Positions 45,274 through 53,363 of a stretch of DNA of 53,363 nucleotides are shown here, in pieces. Source of the DNA: UBA2386 sp046306335. Its GTDB lineage: Bacteria; Planctomycetota; UBA1135; UBA2386. The notes under the pieces were generated by a model that saw only the letters and a program-made list of their open reading frames with translations, did not search any database and had not been told where the DNA came from. Within the stretch, counting starts at the first letter, position 1. Each line of letters begins with the position of its first letter. The DNA lies in NCBI GenBank assembly GCA_046306335.1, contig JBKDXM010000011.1, forward strand, positions 1-53,363. Reading direction: 5' to 3'. The translations under genes and the position numbers were made by a program.

Positions 45274-46605
45274 ATGGACCTCAGCAAGTTCCTCGAACAG
45301 GCCGCCGACGCCACCAAGCGCCGCAACTACGCGATGGCGGTGAAGATCTACGGCCAGGTGCTGTCGATCCAGCCCGACTTCGGCGAGGCGCGGGCGGGGT
45401 TGCGCAAGGCGCTGTTCCAGAAGGCGGCGCAGAAGGCGCCCTCGAAGGCGGGCGCGCTGCTGCTCGGCGGCTTCAGCCTGTTGACCGGCAACCTGATGCG
45501 ATTGTTCGGGCAGCACGCGGCGGCGGCGAAGTCGTTCGAGGGGTACCTCGCGCACGACCCGCTGAACGAAGGCGTCAACCTGAAGCTCGGCGCGGCGCTG
45601 CAGCGCGCAGGCCTCGAACGCTCGGCGCTCGCCGTGTACGCCGCCTACGCGCAGCACCAGCCGCGCTGCCTCGACGCCTGCCGCGCCGCCGGCCAGCTGT
45701 ACCAGCGCCAGGGCAAGCACCAGGAGGCGCTGGCGATGTACGAGTCGGCGCTCAAGGTCGACCCGCGCGATCAGGAGTCGCTGAAGGCGCGCAAGGACCT
45801 CGCCGCCGAGGGCGCGCTGCGCAGCACCGGGATCGACAAGGCCGGCAGTTCGCGCGACCTGATCAAGGACAAGGAGCAGCAGCGCCAGCTCGAACGCCAG
45901 GAGCGCCTGCAGCTGTCGGCCGAGGAGATCGAGGCCGAACTGAACGAGCTCGAGGGCAAGCTGCAGGAGAAGCCCGACGACCGCAAGCTGCTGCGCCGTG
46001 GCAGCAAGCTGCGCGAGATGGCGAAGGACCTCGCCGGCGCGCTCGACCTCGCCGAGCAACTGCAGCGGCTCGACCCCGCCGACGGCGAGATCCAGGAACT
46101 GGTCGGCGACCTGCGCATCCGGCTGCAGGAGCAGATGGTGCAGAAGGCCGAGCGCGGCGGCGACGCCGCCGCTGCCGGTCGCGCGCGCGCCGCGCTGGCG
46201 CAATTGCGCGTCGGCGAGGCGCGCCGTCGCGTCGACCGCAATCCGTCCGACCTCGCGGCCCGCTTCGACCTCGGCAGCGGCCTGCTCGCCAGCGGCGAGG
46301 TCGACGCCGCGATCGCCGAGCTGCAGCAGGCGGTCAAGGACCCGCGCAAGAAGAACGAGGCGCTGTTCGCGCTCGGCCGCGCGTTCCAGCAGAAGAACCT
46401 GCCCGAGCTCGCGCTCGGTCAGTTCGACAAGGCGCTGCAAGCGGCGGGCTCCGGCCTGCTGGCCAAGGAAGCGCTCTACGAGATGGGCGCCATCTGCGCC
46501 GCGATGGGCAAGCGCGACGACGCGCTTGGCCACTTCACCCGCATCCTGGAGCAGGACATCGGCTTCCGCGACGTCGCCACGAAGGTGGCGGAACTCAAGC
46601 GCTGA
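45274..46605 (+). CDS. TPR-repeat protein
   Basis: A 443-residue soluble protein built of tetratricopeptide-like helix pairs: near the N-terminus KRRNYAMAVKIYGQVLSIQP, in the middle GKHQEALAMYESALKVDPRD, and at the C-terminus ALGRAFQQKNLPELALGQFD and GKRDDALGHFTRILEQD. A charged coiled-coil stretch at about 185-250 (KDKEQQRQLERQERLQLSAE) separates two TPR blocks. There is no signal peptide. It is likely a scaffold for protein complexes; the partner is unknown. It lies 71 bases upstream of rpsT on the same strand and may be co-transcribed with it. Confidence 0.85.
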   Translation: MDLSKFLEQAADATKRRNYAMAVKIYGQVLSIQPDFGEARAGLRKALFQKAAQKAPSKAGALLLGGFSLLTGNLMRLFGQHAAAAKSFEGYLAHDPLNEGVNLKLGAALQRAGLERSALAVYAAYAQHQPRCLDACRAAGQLYQRQGKHQEALAMYESALKVDPRDQESLKARKDLAAEGALRSTGIDKAGSSRDLIKDKEQQRQLERQERLQLSAEEIEAELNELEGKLQEKPDDRKLLRRGSKLREMAKDLAGALDLAEQLQRLDPADGEIQELVGDLRIRLQEQMVQKAERGGDAAAAGRARAALAQLRVGEARRRVDRNPSDLAARFDLGSGLLASGEVDAAIAELQQAVKDPRKKNEALFALGRAFQQKNLPELALGQFDKALQAAGSGLLAKEALYEMGAICAAMGKRDDALGHFTRILEQDIGFRDVATKVAELKR

Positions 46606-46676
46606 CGCCGCCGGCCTGCCCGCACCCGACTTCCGAACTCCCGTACCGAACGCACCCCGATCCCGAGAACGCAGCA

Positions 46677-46940
46677 ATGGCCCACAGCAAGCAAGCGCTC
46701 AAGCGCGCCCGTCAGAGCGAGAAGAACCGCGTCGCCAACAAGGCGAAGATGTCGCGCATGAAGAGCGCGGTGAAGAGCCTCATGGCGCTGGTCCAGGCCG
46801 GCGACAAGGCCAAGGCCGCCGCCCTCCTGACGACGGTCTGCAAGATCATCGACAAGGCGGCCGAGACGCGCGTCATCCACGCCAACAAGGCGTCGCGCCA
46901 CAAGAGCCAGGTCACGCGCGCCGTCGGCGCGATGAAGTGA
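46677..46940 (+). CDS. rpsT: 30S ribosomal protein S20
   Basis: An 87-residue, Lys/Arg/Ala-rich helical protein with the classical S20 start MAHSKQALKRARQSEKNR and end HANKASRHKSQVTRAVGAM. It binds 16S rRNA in the small subunit. The length and N-terminus are standard, so the start is certain. It is followed by a hairpin shared with the convergent flagellin gene. Confidence 0.97.
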   Translation: MAHSKQALKRARQSEKNRVANKAKMSRMKSAVKSLMALVQAGDKAKAAALLTTVCKIIDKAAETRVIHANKASRHKSQVTRAVGAMK

Positions 46941-46984
46941 CCGGCGTCGGCGCCGGCCACGGCGCCGGCTGACCGTCCGCAGCC

Positions 46985-47004
46985 CGCTCCCGCCTGCGGG
47001 AGCG
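46985..47004. terminator. Hairpin between rpsT and flagellin
   Basis: CGCTCCCG-CCTG-CGGGAGCG is a perfect 8-bp stem with a 4-nt loop in the 81-base gap between two convergent genes. A second GC-rich self-complementary stretch (GCCGG...CCGGC) lies at about 46953-46970. T-tracts are lacking, so a bidirectional terminator is likely but not certain. Confidence 0.5.
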
Positions 47005-47021
47005 CGGCCCGCCTCGCGGCC

Positions 47022-47852
47022 TCAGTTCTGCAGCAACTGCAGCGCGGCCTGCGGCTGCGTGTTGGCCTGCGACAGGATCGAGATCGCGGCCTGCTGCAGG
47101 ATCGAGTTGCGCGTCAGCGCGGCCGTCTCGACGGCGACGTCGACGTCGCGAATGCGCGACTCGGCGGCCGAGAGGTTCTCGGACTGGATCTGCAGGTTGG
47201 CGATCGTCGTCGTCAGTCGGTTCTGCGCCGCGCCCAGTTCGCCGCGGACGCGGCTGACCGAGTTGATGGCGAGGTCGAGCGTGGAGATCGCGACGGTGGG
47301 CAAGCCGGTCGAGCCGATGTCGAGCGAGGACAGGCCGAGCGTCGAGGCCAGCGTGTCGGAGGTGCTCAACTGGATCGTGTCGACGCCGGCGGTCGTGCCG
47401 ACGCCGACCTGGAAGGTGATCGTCGAGCCGGTGCCGTCGAGCAGGCTGACCCCGTTGAAGGTCGTCGACTTGGCGATGCGGTCGATCTCCTCGATCAGGT
47501 CGCCGAACTCCTCGTTCAGCGTCGCGCGGTCGGCGCCGCTCACCGTGCCGTTGCTCGACTGGATCGCCAGCTCGCGCATGCGGATCAGGATCGAGCTGAC
47601 CTCGTTGAGTGCGCCTTCGCCCGTCTGCGTCAGCGAGATGCCGTCCTGCGCGTTGCGGATCGCCTGCGCCGTCGAGCGGATCTGGCCGCGGAAACGCTCC
47701 GAGATCGCAAGGCCGGCGGCGTCGTCCGACGCGGTCGAGATGCGCAAGCCGGTCGACAGGCGGCGGAAGTTGGCTTGCAGCTTGTCGGTCGTCTGCGACA
47801 GCGAGCGCTGGGCGTTCAGGGAGGCGATGTTGGAATTGACGCGAAGACCCAT
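47022..47852 (-). CDS. Flagellin
   Basis: A 276-residue flagellin, the filament subunit exported by the flagellar type III system. The conserved D0/D1 N-terminus (MGLRVNSNIASLNAQRSLSQ; RLSTGLRISTASDDAAGLAI) and C-terminus (ETAALTRNSILQQAAISILS, then QANTQPQAALQLLQN) are both complete. The central variable domain is very short, so this is a minimal flagellin without a large exposed D2/D3. AAGGAG lies a short distance before ATG 47852. A possible sigma-28-type promoter lies upstream. No other flagellar gene is in the window. Confidence 0.95.
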   Translation of the reverse strand: MGLRVNSNIASLNAQRSLSQTTDKLQANFRRLSTGLRISTASDDAAGLAISERFRGQIRSTAQAIRNAQDGISLTQTGEGALNEVSSILIRMRELAIQSSNGTVSGADRATLNEEFGDLIEEIDRIAKSTTFNGVSLLDGTGSTITFQVGVGTTAGVDTIQLSTSDTLASTLGLSSLDIGSTGLPTVAISTLDLAINSVSRVRGELGAAQNRLTTTIANLQIQSENLSAAESRIRDVDVAVETAALTRNSILQQAAISILSQANTQPQAALQLLQN

Positions 47853-47910
47853 GGTTGTGCTTGCTCCTTGTCCTTTGCCGCTGGATTCGCGCCAGCGTCT
47901 TGCACCTCCG

Positions 47911-47939
47911 TGATCGGCCGCCGCTTGAGCCCCACTTTA
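47911..47939 (-). promoter_or_regulatory. Possible sigma-28 (FliA) type promoter of flagellin
   Basis: On the minus strand TAAA (47936-47939) is followed after 17 bases by GCCGATCA (47911-47918), close to the FliA consensus TAAA-N15-GCCGATAA and correctly oriented about 60 bases before the flagellin start. The spacer is two bases longer than usual and the -10 has one mismatch, so this is tentative. Confidence 0.4.
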
Positions 47940-48098
47940 GGATTTCTCGCGAATGGACGCGTCTACGGACAAGTCTCGGCGCCATCGGCGCATCAGGGAG
48001 GACGCCGCGGCGCGGTTGACGCCGCGGCGACACCCGGCGGGCCCGATCCGGGACGCTGTCGCGGTTGGCGACGGTGGGGCCGGAGGCGGCTCGCCGCG

Positions 48099-49628
48099 TC
48101 AGTGCAGCAGCCGCGAGTAGCGGTAGTTGGCCTGCAGGCAGAGCGCCAGGATGGCCGTGCTGTATACGCGGCCGCCGTCGTCGCCCCAGGCGCACGCGGG
48201 GTCCCACGAGCCGAAGCGGTTGCCGTCCTTGGGGTCCCGATGCTGCTTCCCCAGCAGCGTCGGCTGCAGTTGCTTCTGCCAGGCCGTCCAGCGCTTGCCG
48301 CCCATCTGGAACAGCGCGTACGAGGCGTAGTACCAGGCGTAGTGGTCGACGCGACCGCCGGCGTCGTCCCAAACCGGCGGTTGCTGCAGCAGCAGGTCGG
48401 CGGCCTTGTGCATGGCCGGCGTCTTGGCCGGGTCCTGGCCGAGGAAGAACCGGGCGAACAGCCCGACGGCCGTCATCGCCTCGGTGCGATCGGCGGGGAA
48501 GCGGCTGCCGTGGTCGCCCGGTTTGCGCGAGCTGCGCTGGCCGGCGGCGGTGTAGCCGTGGCGGCCGCTCGCGTCGGTGACCGCGTCGAGCCACACGGCC
48601 GATGCCTTCAGCGCGCCATCGTCGACGGCGAGCCCGAAGTGCTTGCCGGTGGCGAGCGCCATCACGCACCAGCCCGTGATCGACGTGTCGCCATCGCCGT
48701 CGCGCGGCTGGTAGCGCCACACGCCGTACGGGTTGCGGTGCGCGGCGAGGTGGTCGAGGCCCCTTTGCGCCGGCTCGCGCAGCAGGCTGTAGCCCGACAG
48801 GCCGTAGGCCTCGCACATCGCGTACGCGGCGATCGCGTGGTCGTAGAGGTAGTCGTGCGCCGCCGGCGCGCCGAACAAGCCGTCGTCGCGCTGCTGCGCG
48901 CGCAGCCACAGCACGGCCTTCTTGACCTGGTCGCGGAACGCGCCGCTGCGCATCGTGCTGCCGTCGCCGAGGAAGGCCAGCAGCGCGAGCCCGGTGACGC
49001 CGATGTCGTGCACGCCGTTGCCGGGGCCGCTGCACGCGGGCTGGGCCGGATCGTCGTGCTTCATGAAGCCGTCGCAGTCCCAGCGGCCGTCCTCGTCCTG
49101 GTGGGCGCGCAGCCAGCGCAGCGCGGCGTCGATCGCCGGCTGCGCGCCGCCGCGGCCGCCCTTGCCGTTGCCGGGCCCATGGCCGCGGCGGCCCCCGTAC
49201 AGGCCGCCTCCCGACGGGCCGACGCCGATCGCGGCCTGGAAGTCGGCCGGGTCGGCAGCGGCGGGCGCGTCCGCGGCAGCTTCGTCGCCACCCGCGTCGC
49301 CGGCTGGGGCGGCGTCGACGACCGGCGCGCTGGCGTCGACGAGGACCGGTTCCTCGTGCGCTTCCGGCGCGACCTCGGGCGGGCGCTCGGGCTCGGGCGT
49401 CGCGACGTCGGCCGACTCCGGCGCGGTGACTTCGACGTGATGCCGAGCTGTCTCGCGCGCGGGCGCGGGCAGCAGCAGCCAGAGCAGCAGCAGCGCGAGC
49501 GTGTGCGCGGCCAGCGAGACGGCGAACGTCGGCGCTTGCCGCAGGCGTTCGGCGACCATGGCTTCGAACGGGACACCGTCGGCTGCGGGCGCGCAGTCGC
49601 GACGGAACGGTGGCGCAGAGGCGGGCAT
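48099..49628 (-). CDS. TonB-like membrane-anchored protein with terpenoid-cyclase-type (toroid) repeats, paralogue 1
   Basis: A 509-residue protein. Residues about 25-55 contain a single membrane helix preceded by a short cytosolic part (MVAERLRQAPTFAVSLAAHT). A Pro/Glu/Ala-rich spacer follows, as in TonB, then a Gly-rich linker (GGLYGGRRGHGPGNGKGGRG). The C-terminal ~340 residues are alpha-alpha toroid repeats of the squalene-cyclase/prenyltransferase type: ALRWLRAHQDEDGRWDCDGF, AVLWLRAQQRDDGLFGAP, TGLALLAFLGD. The DxDD motif of true cyclases is not seen, so a binding role is more likely. ATG 49628 follows GGAGCC. It is a close relative of the next gene. Confidence 0.78.
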   Translation of the reverse strand: MPASAPPFRRDCAPAADGVPFEAMVAERLRQAPTFAVSLAAHTLALLLLWLLLPAPARETARHHVEVTAPESADVATPEPERPPEVAPEAHEEPVLVDASAPVVDAAPAGDAGGDEAAADAPAAADPADFQAAIGVGPSGGGLYGGRRGHGPGNGKGGRGGAQPAIDAALRWLRAHQDEDGRWDCDGFMKHDDPAQPACSGPGNGVHDIGVTGLALLAFLGDGSTMRSGAFRDQVKKAVLWLRAQQRDDGLFGAPAAHDYLYDHAIAAYAMCEAYGLSGYSLLREPAQRGLDHLAAHRNPYGVWRYQPRDGDGDTSITGWCVMALATGKHFGLAVDDGALKASAVWLDAVTDASGRHGYTAAGQRSSRKPGDHGSRFPADRTEAMTAVGLFARFFLGQDPAKTPAMHKAADLLLQQPPVWDDAGGRVDHYAWYYASYALFQMGGKRWTAWQKQLQPTLLGKQHRDPKDGNRFGSWDPACAWGDDGGRVYSTAILALCLQANYRYSRLLH

Positions 49629-49820
49629 GAGGGCTCCTTCCCCGCCGCGTCGCGGCGGGCCTTGGACGGCCGGGACGTGGCGCGTCGCTGTCCCTCGCAA
49701 CGTGGTTCTGCGCCTGCTGGATCAGCGGCGAGCGTGGAAATCCCGCGACCGGCGCGCCTGCCGCCGGTGGCGTCGCGCGTCCACGTGTTCGCGCGGCGCG
49801 CTGCGCGTGCAGCCCGGAAA

Positions 49821-49861
49821 CGACGCGGCCCGCGCTTCCTCGTCGGAGGCGCGGGCCGTCG
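49821..49861 (-). terminator. Hairpin downstream of toroid paralogue 2
   Basis: GGCCCGCGC (49827-49835) pairs perfectly with GCGCGGGCC (49849-49857), and CGAC/GTCG extends the stem across a 2-nt bulge. On the minus strand it lies just after the stop at 49886 and is followed by a short TTT. It is a likely weak intrinsic terminator separating the two paralogues. Confidence 0.55.
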
Positions 49862-49885
49862 TGTGCGGCGGGAGCCGCAGGTCCG

Positions 49886-51421
49886 TCAGCGGACCAGCTT
49901 GGTGTAGCGGTAGTAGGCCTCGAGCGTCAGCACCAACGTCGCGGTGCTGTACACGCGGCCGCCGTCCTCGCCCCAGGCGCACTTCGGATCCCAAGAGCCG
50001 TACAGGTTCTTCTTGGTCTTGTCCTTGTGCTGGTTCTTCACCACGGCGGTTTCGAGCTTCTTCTGCCATTCGGTCCAGTGCTTGCCACCCATCTGGAACA
50101 GCGCGTACGTCGCGTAGTACCAGTAGTAGTGGTCGATCGTGCCGGCCTTCTCGTCCCAGATCGGCGGGCGCTCCAGGATGCGATCGGCCGCGGCCTTCAT
50201 GACCGGCTTCTCCTTCGGGTCCTGGTTCATGAAGAATCGGCAGAACAGGCCGACGGCCGTCATCGCCGCGCCCTTCTCGACCGGGAACTTCGTGGCGTGG
50301 TCGCCGGGCTTGCGCGAGCTCGGCTCACCCTGCTTGCTGTAGCCGTGCACGCCCGACGGGTCGCTGACCTGGTCGAGCCACACGCCGCAGAGCTTCAGGG
50401 CCTCCTTGTTGATCGTCAGGCCGAAGAACTCGCCCGACTCGTAGGCCATGATCGCCCAACCGGTGACCGACGTGTCGTTGTCGTTGTCGCGCGGCTGGTA
50501 GCGCCATACCGAGTACGGGTTGCGGTGCGACTCCAGGTAGTTGATGCCCTTCTGCGCCGTCGGCTTCAGCAGCGTGTAGTTGGACAGGCCGAAGGCCTCG
50601 CACATGGCGTACGCGGCGATCGCGTGGTCGTAGATGAAGTCGTGCGACGCGGCGGTGCCGAACAGGCCGGTCTGCGGGTCCTGCTGCTCGCGCAGCCAGA
50701 GCACGCCCTTCTTGACCTGGTCCTTGTAGGCGCCGGCGCGCATCGTGTTGTTGTCGCCGAGGAAGGCCAGCAGCGCGAGGCCGGTCACGCCGACGTCGTG
50801 CACGGCGTTGCCCGGGCCGTCGCAGACGTCGCTCGACGGGTCGTCGTGCTTCATGAAGTTGTCGCAGTCCCACTTGCCGTCCTCGTCCTGGTGGTTCTTC
50901 AACCACTGCAGGCCGGCGTCGATGTTCTCGGCGTAGCTCTTGCCGCCGCCACCCTTCTTGCCGCCGCCGCCACGACCGCCGTAGCGGCCGCCGGCGCCGC
51001 CGCCGAGGCCGACCGCGGAGTTCCACTGGTTGCTGTCGAAGGCGGACTCCTTCGACGTGTTCTCCGAGACGGTGTTGTCGAAGGCCTCGTTTTGCTGCTC
51101 GGTGACCGTGTTCTCGGTGACGACGACGTCGTCCGTCACCTCTTCCGGCTTGGTCTCCGGCGGCGGCGGCGGCGGCGGTTCCTCGACCTTGGTCTCCTCC
51201 TGCTGGGTCATCTCGACCTTGTTGACGACTTTCTCTTCCTTCTTCGCCGGCATCGCGAGGTAGGCGATCAGCGCCACGACCACGTGGATGCCGAGCGACA
51301 GCATGAACCACGGCGCAGCGCGCAGGCGCTCGGCCATGAGTTCCTGGAACGTCACCTCGGTCTCCCAGACAGGGAGCGCGTTGGACTGGACTTTGATCTT
51401 GGTCGGGTCGAGTTGGGCCAT
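49886..51421 (-). CDS. TonB-like membrane-anchored protein with toroid repeats, paralogue 2
   Basis: A 511-residue protein with the same architecture as its neighbour at 48099. It has a cytosolic start (VTFQELMAERLRAAPWF), one helix (FMLSLGIHVVVALIAYLAMP), an acidic Pro-rich spacer with a run of seven prolines (EEPPPPPPPETKPEEV), a Gly/Lys linker, then toroid repeats (GLQWLKNHQDEDGKWDCDNF; VGVTGLALLAFLGDNN; GVLWLREQQDPQTGLF). The two paralogues are most similar in the repeats and diverge in the spacer, indicating duplication. AGGAG precedes ATG 51421. It is probably a periplasm-spanning binding protein; the ligand is unknown. Confidence 0.8.
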   Translation of the reverse strand: MAQLDPTKIKVQSNALPVWETEVTFQELMAERLRAAPWFMLSLGIHVVVALIAYLAMPAKKEEKVVNKVEMTQQEETKVEEPPPPPPPETKPEEVTDDVVVTENTVTEQQNEAFDNTVSENTSKESAFDSNQWNSAVGLGGGAGGRYGGRGGGGKKGGGGKSYAENIDAGLQWLKNHQDEDGKWDCDNFMKHDDPSSDVCDGPGNAVHDVGVTGLALLAFLGDNNTMRAGAYKDQVKKGVLWLREQQDPQTGLFGTAASHDFIYDHAIAAYAMCEAFGLSNYTLLKPTAQKGINYLESHRNPYSVWRYQPRDNDNDTSVTGWAIMAYESGEFFGLTINKEALKLCGVWLDQVSDPSGVHGYSKQGEPSSRKPGDHATKFPVEKGAAMTAVGLFCRFFMNQDPKEKPVMKAAADRILERPPIWDEKAGTIDHYYWYYATYALFQMGGKHWTEWQKKLETAVVKNQHKDKTKKNLYGSWDPKCAWGEDGGRVYSTATLVLTLEAYYRYTKLVR

Positions 51422-51760
51422 GGTGGCTCCTGGGGCGGTCGGTCGGCGTGGCTGGCAGGCGTCGCCCGGGCAAGCCCCGGCCGAGCTGGCAGGGGGCGGT
51501 CCCGGGCGGTCGACGCAAGCAACGGCGCTGGCCGCCGGTCGGTTCAGAGAGGGGCCGCGAAGTAGAGCGCGCTCGGCGACGCGCTGCAACGCTGTCGACG
51601 ATGCCGTGCGCGGGTCGCTCGCTCCGTCGAAGGTTCGAGGTCGGCAGGGAGTCGGACCACGTTGCGGCAGATGCAGCGGGATGGCCTGTGCAGCCCGCGG
51701 GCGGGTGTCGGACAGCCCGTCTGCCAGCAGGCTGCGACCAGGCTTGCTGCCCGCGCCAAC
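51422..51760. other. Intergenic region upstream of toroid paralogue 2
   Basis: No gene is supported in these 339 bases. It must hold the promoter of the toroid gene and the end of the SurA-like transcript. No T-tract terminator or clear -35/-10 pair was recognised. Confidence 0.4.
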
Positions 51761-52768
51761 CTACTTGCGGGGCCAGACTTCCGTTCGCTGTGCCGCCGTG
51801 CGCTGGGCCTCGGCGCGCAGTTCGTTGATCAGGTCCTCGGTGCACTGGTTGCGCAGGATCAGTTGCACCTCCGGGTCGCTGAACTGCTGGTTGCGCGCAG
51901 CGATGAAGCGGCTGACCTTGGCGACGACATAGGCGCCGCCGGGCAGCGCGAGCGGAGCGGCGACCGCACCCTGGGGGCCTGCCAGGGCGAAACCCTGCAG
52001 GGGGCTGAGGTCGGCGGCGAGGGTGGTGGCGTCGAGTTCGACCGATACGGGCAGGGCGCCCGGGTAGCGGCTGGCGAGGGTGCGGGCGTCGACTTCCTCC
52101 GTCTGCCACGCCGCCGCGGCGGCCGCGGCTTGGGCCGCGGCGTCGGGGCCGCGGAACCGCACCTGCACGATGGCCGCGCGCGCCGGCGCGACGAAGTTGT
52201 CGCGGTTCGCCTCGTAGGCGCGGCGCAGCATCGTGGGCGTCAGGAACGCGGCCGACTGGCCGCCGAGCCGGCGGCCGATGGCGAGGTCCTCGGCGAGGTC
52301 GTGCAACTGGTCGATGCGCCGTTCGGCCTGCTGCGTCTGCCACGTGCGGCCGACGCGCTTGAGCTCCTCGCTGAAGGCCGTCAGGCTGCCGAGTTCGGCG
52401 ATCTGCTGCTGGCGGTTGCGCTCGGCGTTCGAGCGCAGGTACTCCTCGATGCGGTCCGGGGTCAGCGTGGCGGTGGCGAACGACTTCGCCGCCAGCGCCA
52501 ACTGGTGGCGGGCGATCTCCTGTTCGGCGACGGCGCGTTCCAGCGCGAGCGCCTCCTGCGGCCGCACGCGCTGTTCGGCACGCAGCGCGCGCAGGCGCGG
52601 GGCCGCGAGCGTGCGCACCTGGCTGCGCAGGATGCTGGCGTCGTTGACGGTCGCGACGACGCCGTCGACGAAGTCGCCGTAAGGGCGCGGCGGATCCTGC
52701 GCCGGCAGTGCCGCCGACGCGCTCGCTGCGAGCGCCGCCATGCCGAGGAACCGCGCGATCAAGGGCAT
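51761..52768 (-). CDS. SurA/PpiC-like periplasmic folding protein
   Basis: A 335-residue exported protein with a signal peptide (LGMAALAASASAALPAQ). The SurA N-terminal type region is recognisable at about 35-130: DGVVATVNDASILRSQVRTL and helical segments. Residues about 195-290 may be a degenerate parvulin domain (RAAIVQVRFRGPDAAAQAA; DLSPLQGFALAGPQGAVAAP). Parvulin catalytic residues are not obvious, so chaperone activity is more likely than isomerase activity. ATG 52768 is used, with the signal helix starting within six residues; the frame is open further upstream. It is divergent from the SDR gene. Confidence 0.72.
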   Translation of the reverse strand: MPLIARFLGMAALAASASAALPAQDPPRPYGDFVDGVVATVNDASILRSQVRTLAAPRLRALRAEQRVRPQEALALERAVAEQEIARHQLALAAKSFATATLTPDRIEEYLRSNAERNRQQQIAELGSLTAFSEELKRVGRTWQTQQAERRIDQLHDLAEDLAIGRRLGGQSAAFLTPTMLRRAYEANRDNFVAPARAAIVQVRFRGPDAAAQAAAAAAAWQTEEVDARTLASRYPGALPVSVELDATTLAADLSPLQGFALAGPQGAVAAPLALPGGAYVVAKVSRFIAARNQQFSDPEVQLILRNQCTEDLINELRAEAQRTAAQRTEVWPRK

Positions 52769-52880
52769 GGCGGCGATGATGCGCGGTGGTTCCGACGTTG
52801 GCAACGGGGCGTCCGCGCCACCTGGGACGCTGTGCGGCGGTCGGTTTGCTTTCCGGGCATTGGCGGAGTTTCCTTCGGGC

Positions 52881-53306
52881 ATGGGACCACGCACCGGCAC
52901 GTGCCTCGTCGTCGGGGCCAGTTCGGGCATCGGCCTCGCCCTGGCGCGCCGGCTGGCGCTGTCGGGCCGCAAGGTGGCGATGCTGGCGCGGCGCGACCGC
53001 GAACTCGCGGCGCAGGCCGCGACGACCAACGACGCGCTGGGTCGGCAGGCGGCCTATGCCTACGCCCACGACGCCGCCGACGTCGACGCCGTCGAGCCGC
53101 TGTTCGCGCGCATCGAGCAGGACCTTGGCCCGGTCGACGAAGTGCACTTCGTCGCCGGCGTGATGCCGGACGTCGCCATCGACGAATTCGACCTCGGCAA
53201 GGACCGCCACCAGGTGCAGGTCAACATGCTCGGCTGCATCGCGTGGGGCAACGCCGCGGCGCGGCGCTTCCTCGCCCGCAAGGCCGGGGGACGCGCTGTC
53301 TCGTAG
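52881..53306 (+). CDS. Short-chain dehydrogenase/reductase, 3'-truncated
   Basis: The first 141 residues of an SDR. The NAD(P)-binding motif CLVVGASSGIGLALARRLA is complete and RRDRELAAQA indicates an NADP-type site; VDEVHFVAGVMPDVA replaces the usual NNAG segment and NMLGCIAWGNAAARRFL follows. A normal SDR of about 240-260 residues would next have the catalytic Ser and YxxxK. Here the frame ends at TAG 53304 right after AGGRAVS, before any catalytic residue. The gene is therefore broken, probably by an inserted element whose end begins near 53297. Confidence 0.75.
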   Translation: MGPRTGTCLVVGASSGIGLALARRLALSGRKVAMLARRDRELAAQAATTNDALGRQAAYAYAHDAADVDAVEPLFARIEQDLGPVDEVHFVAGVMPDVAIDEFDLGKDRHQVQVNMLGCIAWGNAAARRFLARKAGGRAVS

Positions 53307-53363
53307 ACCCCGCTGACGCAGCAGACGAGAGATGGTCGGGGTAGATCGCGGGGGGCGCCGTAG
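53297..53363. other. Possible end of an insertion sequence
   Basis: From TGT at 53297 the sequence (TGTCTCGTAGACCCCGCTGA onward) no longer continues the SDR protein. Elements of the IS481/IS3 groups have ends starting with TG, and the abrupt loss of homology fits an insertion boundary. The window ends too soon to see a transposase. Confidence 0.3.

Noticed and set aside
50325..53210. A 961-codon minus-strand open frame across the toroid and SurA-like genes
   Set aside because: It is an out-of-frame shadow of both genes with no domain.
53300..53363. A transposase-like helix-turn-helix on the minus strand (PTISRLLRQRGL)
   Set aside because: A DNA-binding helix-turn-helix should be N-terminal, but here it would sit a few residues from the element end; it is too short to support.

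Overview
The window is strongly GC-rich bacterial DNA with dense, mostly operonic coding. Secreted PKD, Calx-beta and LamG proteins, a GldF/GldG-type ABC exporter followed by a DUF4340 protein, TonB-like proteins carrying terpenoid-cyclase-type repeats, and TlpA-like thioredoxins of the 'DFWGxW(C)GPC' type together suggest a planctomycete (Planctomycetota). This is an inference from gene families; there is no rRNA here to confirm it. A flagellin gene indicates a motile lineage.

Layout. 1-1560: an IS110-family insertion sequence with a possible bridge-RNA region. 1747-4909: an H-NOX gas sensor and its HNOBA-type hybrid histidine kinase. 5047-6642: an S41-type lipoprotein protease, convergent with the kinase across a hairpin. 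6643-8534: a gene-poor zone with gene remnants and a ParDE toxin-antitoxin pair whose ParE is frameshifted. 8535-15342: a 6.7 kb genomic island inserted at the 3' end of tRNA-Gly(CCC). The island is bounded by the intact tRNA on the right and a 43-nt copy of the tRNA 3' half on the left. It carries an AbiEi/AbiEii toxin-antitoxin pair translationally coupled to two unrecognised genes, plus a TOTE-type primase-helicase with a small partner gene, and no visible integrase.

15425-26328 holds secreted and membrane proteins: a secreted hypothetical, a DUF1275-STAS fusion, a polytopic protein resembling GT-C enzymes, a hydrolase fused to a polytopic domain, a PKD protein, and an N-formylglutamate-amidohydrolase-like/Calx-beta/LamG protein interrupted by an in-frame TAG. 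26380-33749: a lipoprotein with GPGW repeats, a Gld-type ABC operon whose DUF4340 member contains a GspG-like domain, and then a thioredoxin-like gene with an in-frame TGA exactly at the first Cys of CGPC. That TGA is followed by a strong hairpin with a GGTC loop, so the gene is probably a selenoprotein.

34139-42850: folE, a DCC-family redox protein, a broken gene, tRNA-Phe, and a divergent lipid-modification cluster. One arm of the cluster is a DUF1295 reductase-like gene with a CFA-type methyltransferase; the other is desaturase, FAD oxidoreductase, DUF1365 and CFA synthase, all joined by 4-bp overlaps. 42880-53306: housekeeping genes (ribF, def, rpsT), a TPR protein, flagellin, two paralogous TonB-like toroid proteins, a SurA-like chaperone, and an SDR gene cut short near the right edge, possibly by an insertion sequence.
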